A stretch of DNA of 64,000 bases from Agromyces cerinus subsp. cerinus. GTDB lineage: Bacteria; Actinomycetota; Actinomycetes; Actinomycetales; Microbacteriaceae. Positions 63,882-64,000 of this stretch are shown one piece after another. A program made the position numbers and the translations under genes. The stretch covers positions 558,001-622,000 of the forward strand of contig NZ_FSRJ01000001.1 in assembly GCF_900142065.1 (NCBI RefSeq), given 5' to 3'. Within the stretch, counting starts at the first letter, position 1. The number at the start of each line of letters is the position of its first letter. The notes below the pieces were generated by a model. That model ran no database searches and was not told the DNA's origin. It was given only the letters and a program-made list of their open reading frames with translations.

Positions 63882-64000
63882 GTGGCTGAGGCGTATCGCA
63901 TGCCGAACGATTGCATCGAATGTGAGCACGGCGGCTGGGGACATGTCTGCGGTGGTTGCGGAACCTTCCTTGGTCACGAAATGGGCGAGTGCGGCGACCT
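63882..64000 (+). CDS. Cys/His-rich phage protein, 3' truncated by window
   Basis: The frame from GTG 63882 runs off the window end. Its first 39 residues contain CIECEHGGWGHVCGGCG, a probable zinc-binding knuckle. The function is unknown. Confidence 0.6.
   Translation, partial: MAEAYRMPNDCIECEHGGWGHVCGGCGTFLGHEMGECGD

Overview
The window is high-GC actinobacterial DNA. Protein content, gene order (tsf-pyrH-frr-cdsA; gatCAB; GlgE-type glycogen genes) and promoter style point to the family Microbacteriaceae; an Agromyces-like genome is my best guess, by inference only. Positions 1-48740 are chromosome and about 48741-64000 are the early region of a temperate actinophage.

Chromosome. 1-3359 is the translation and lipid block: the last codons of rpsB, then tsf, a strong hairpin, pyrH, frr and cdsA. 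3416-11566 holds division and envelope genes: a DivIVA-motif repeat protein, a lytic-transglycosylase-like protein, an alpha/beta hydrolase, an AI-2E-type permease, a long DivIVA coiled-coil protein, a membrane/lipoprotein fusion and a thioredoxin-fold/TPR protein. 11582-28220 is a glycogen/alpha-glucan cluster (glgB and glgE; glgP; glgX). It is split by about 7 kb that does not belong to the pathway: a CxxC-less thioredoxin-reductase-like protein with a cyclic-nucleotide domain, then a degraded island (17613-22838) of immunity-like membrane genes, a DUF4265 gene, frameshifted paralogues and the 3' end of an Rhs gene with a DUF2599-like tip. A 65-bp duplicate of the reductase 3' end lies inside this island. 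28316-48740 carries a cysteine desulfurase and mnmA, ligA, a Tat-exported phospholipase C-like phosphoesterase, gatCAB, an acyltransferase, dinB, a TPP-riboswitch-controlled ECF transporter operon (ykoE-ykoD-ykoC plus a P-loop kinase-like gene), a DD-carboxypeptidase-like protein and a small metallopeptidase.

Many chromosomal genes, and the two divergent phage regulators, have a TANNNT -10 box ending exactly 6 nt before the start codon. This indicates leaderless mRNAs and fixes many starts.

Prophage. Two leftward regulators (48959-49905) face a rightward early operon that begins with a Cro-like gene and an excisionase-like gene, with an operator in the divergent promoter region. After a gene-poor stretch with tRNA-like folds comes a tightly overlapping rightward operon: many tiny Cys-rich and membrane proteins, HNH endonuclease, RusA resolvase, YqaJ exonuclease with a partner protein, a HicB-like protein, ribbon-helix-helix and WhiB regulators, a cytosine methyltransferase with a second convincing reading frame inside it, replication proteins and an SSB-like protein. 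A terminator and a tRNA-Leu(CAA)-like gene precede a further gene set with a metallophosphoesterase. No integrase, attachment site or structural genes are visible, so the element continues past 64000.
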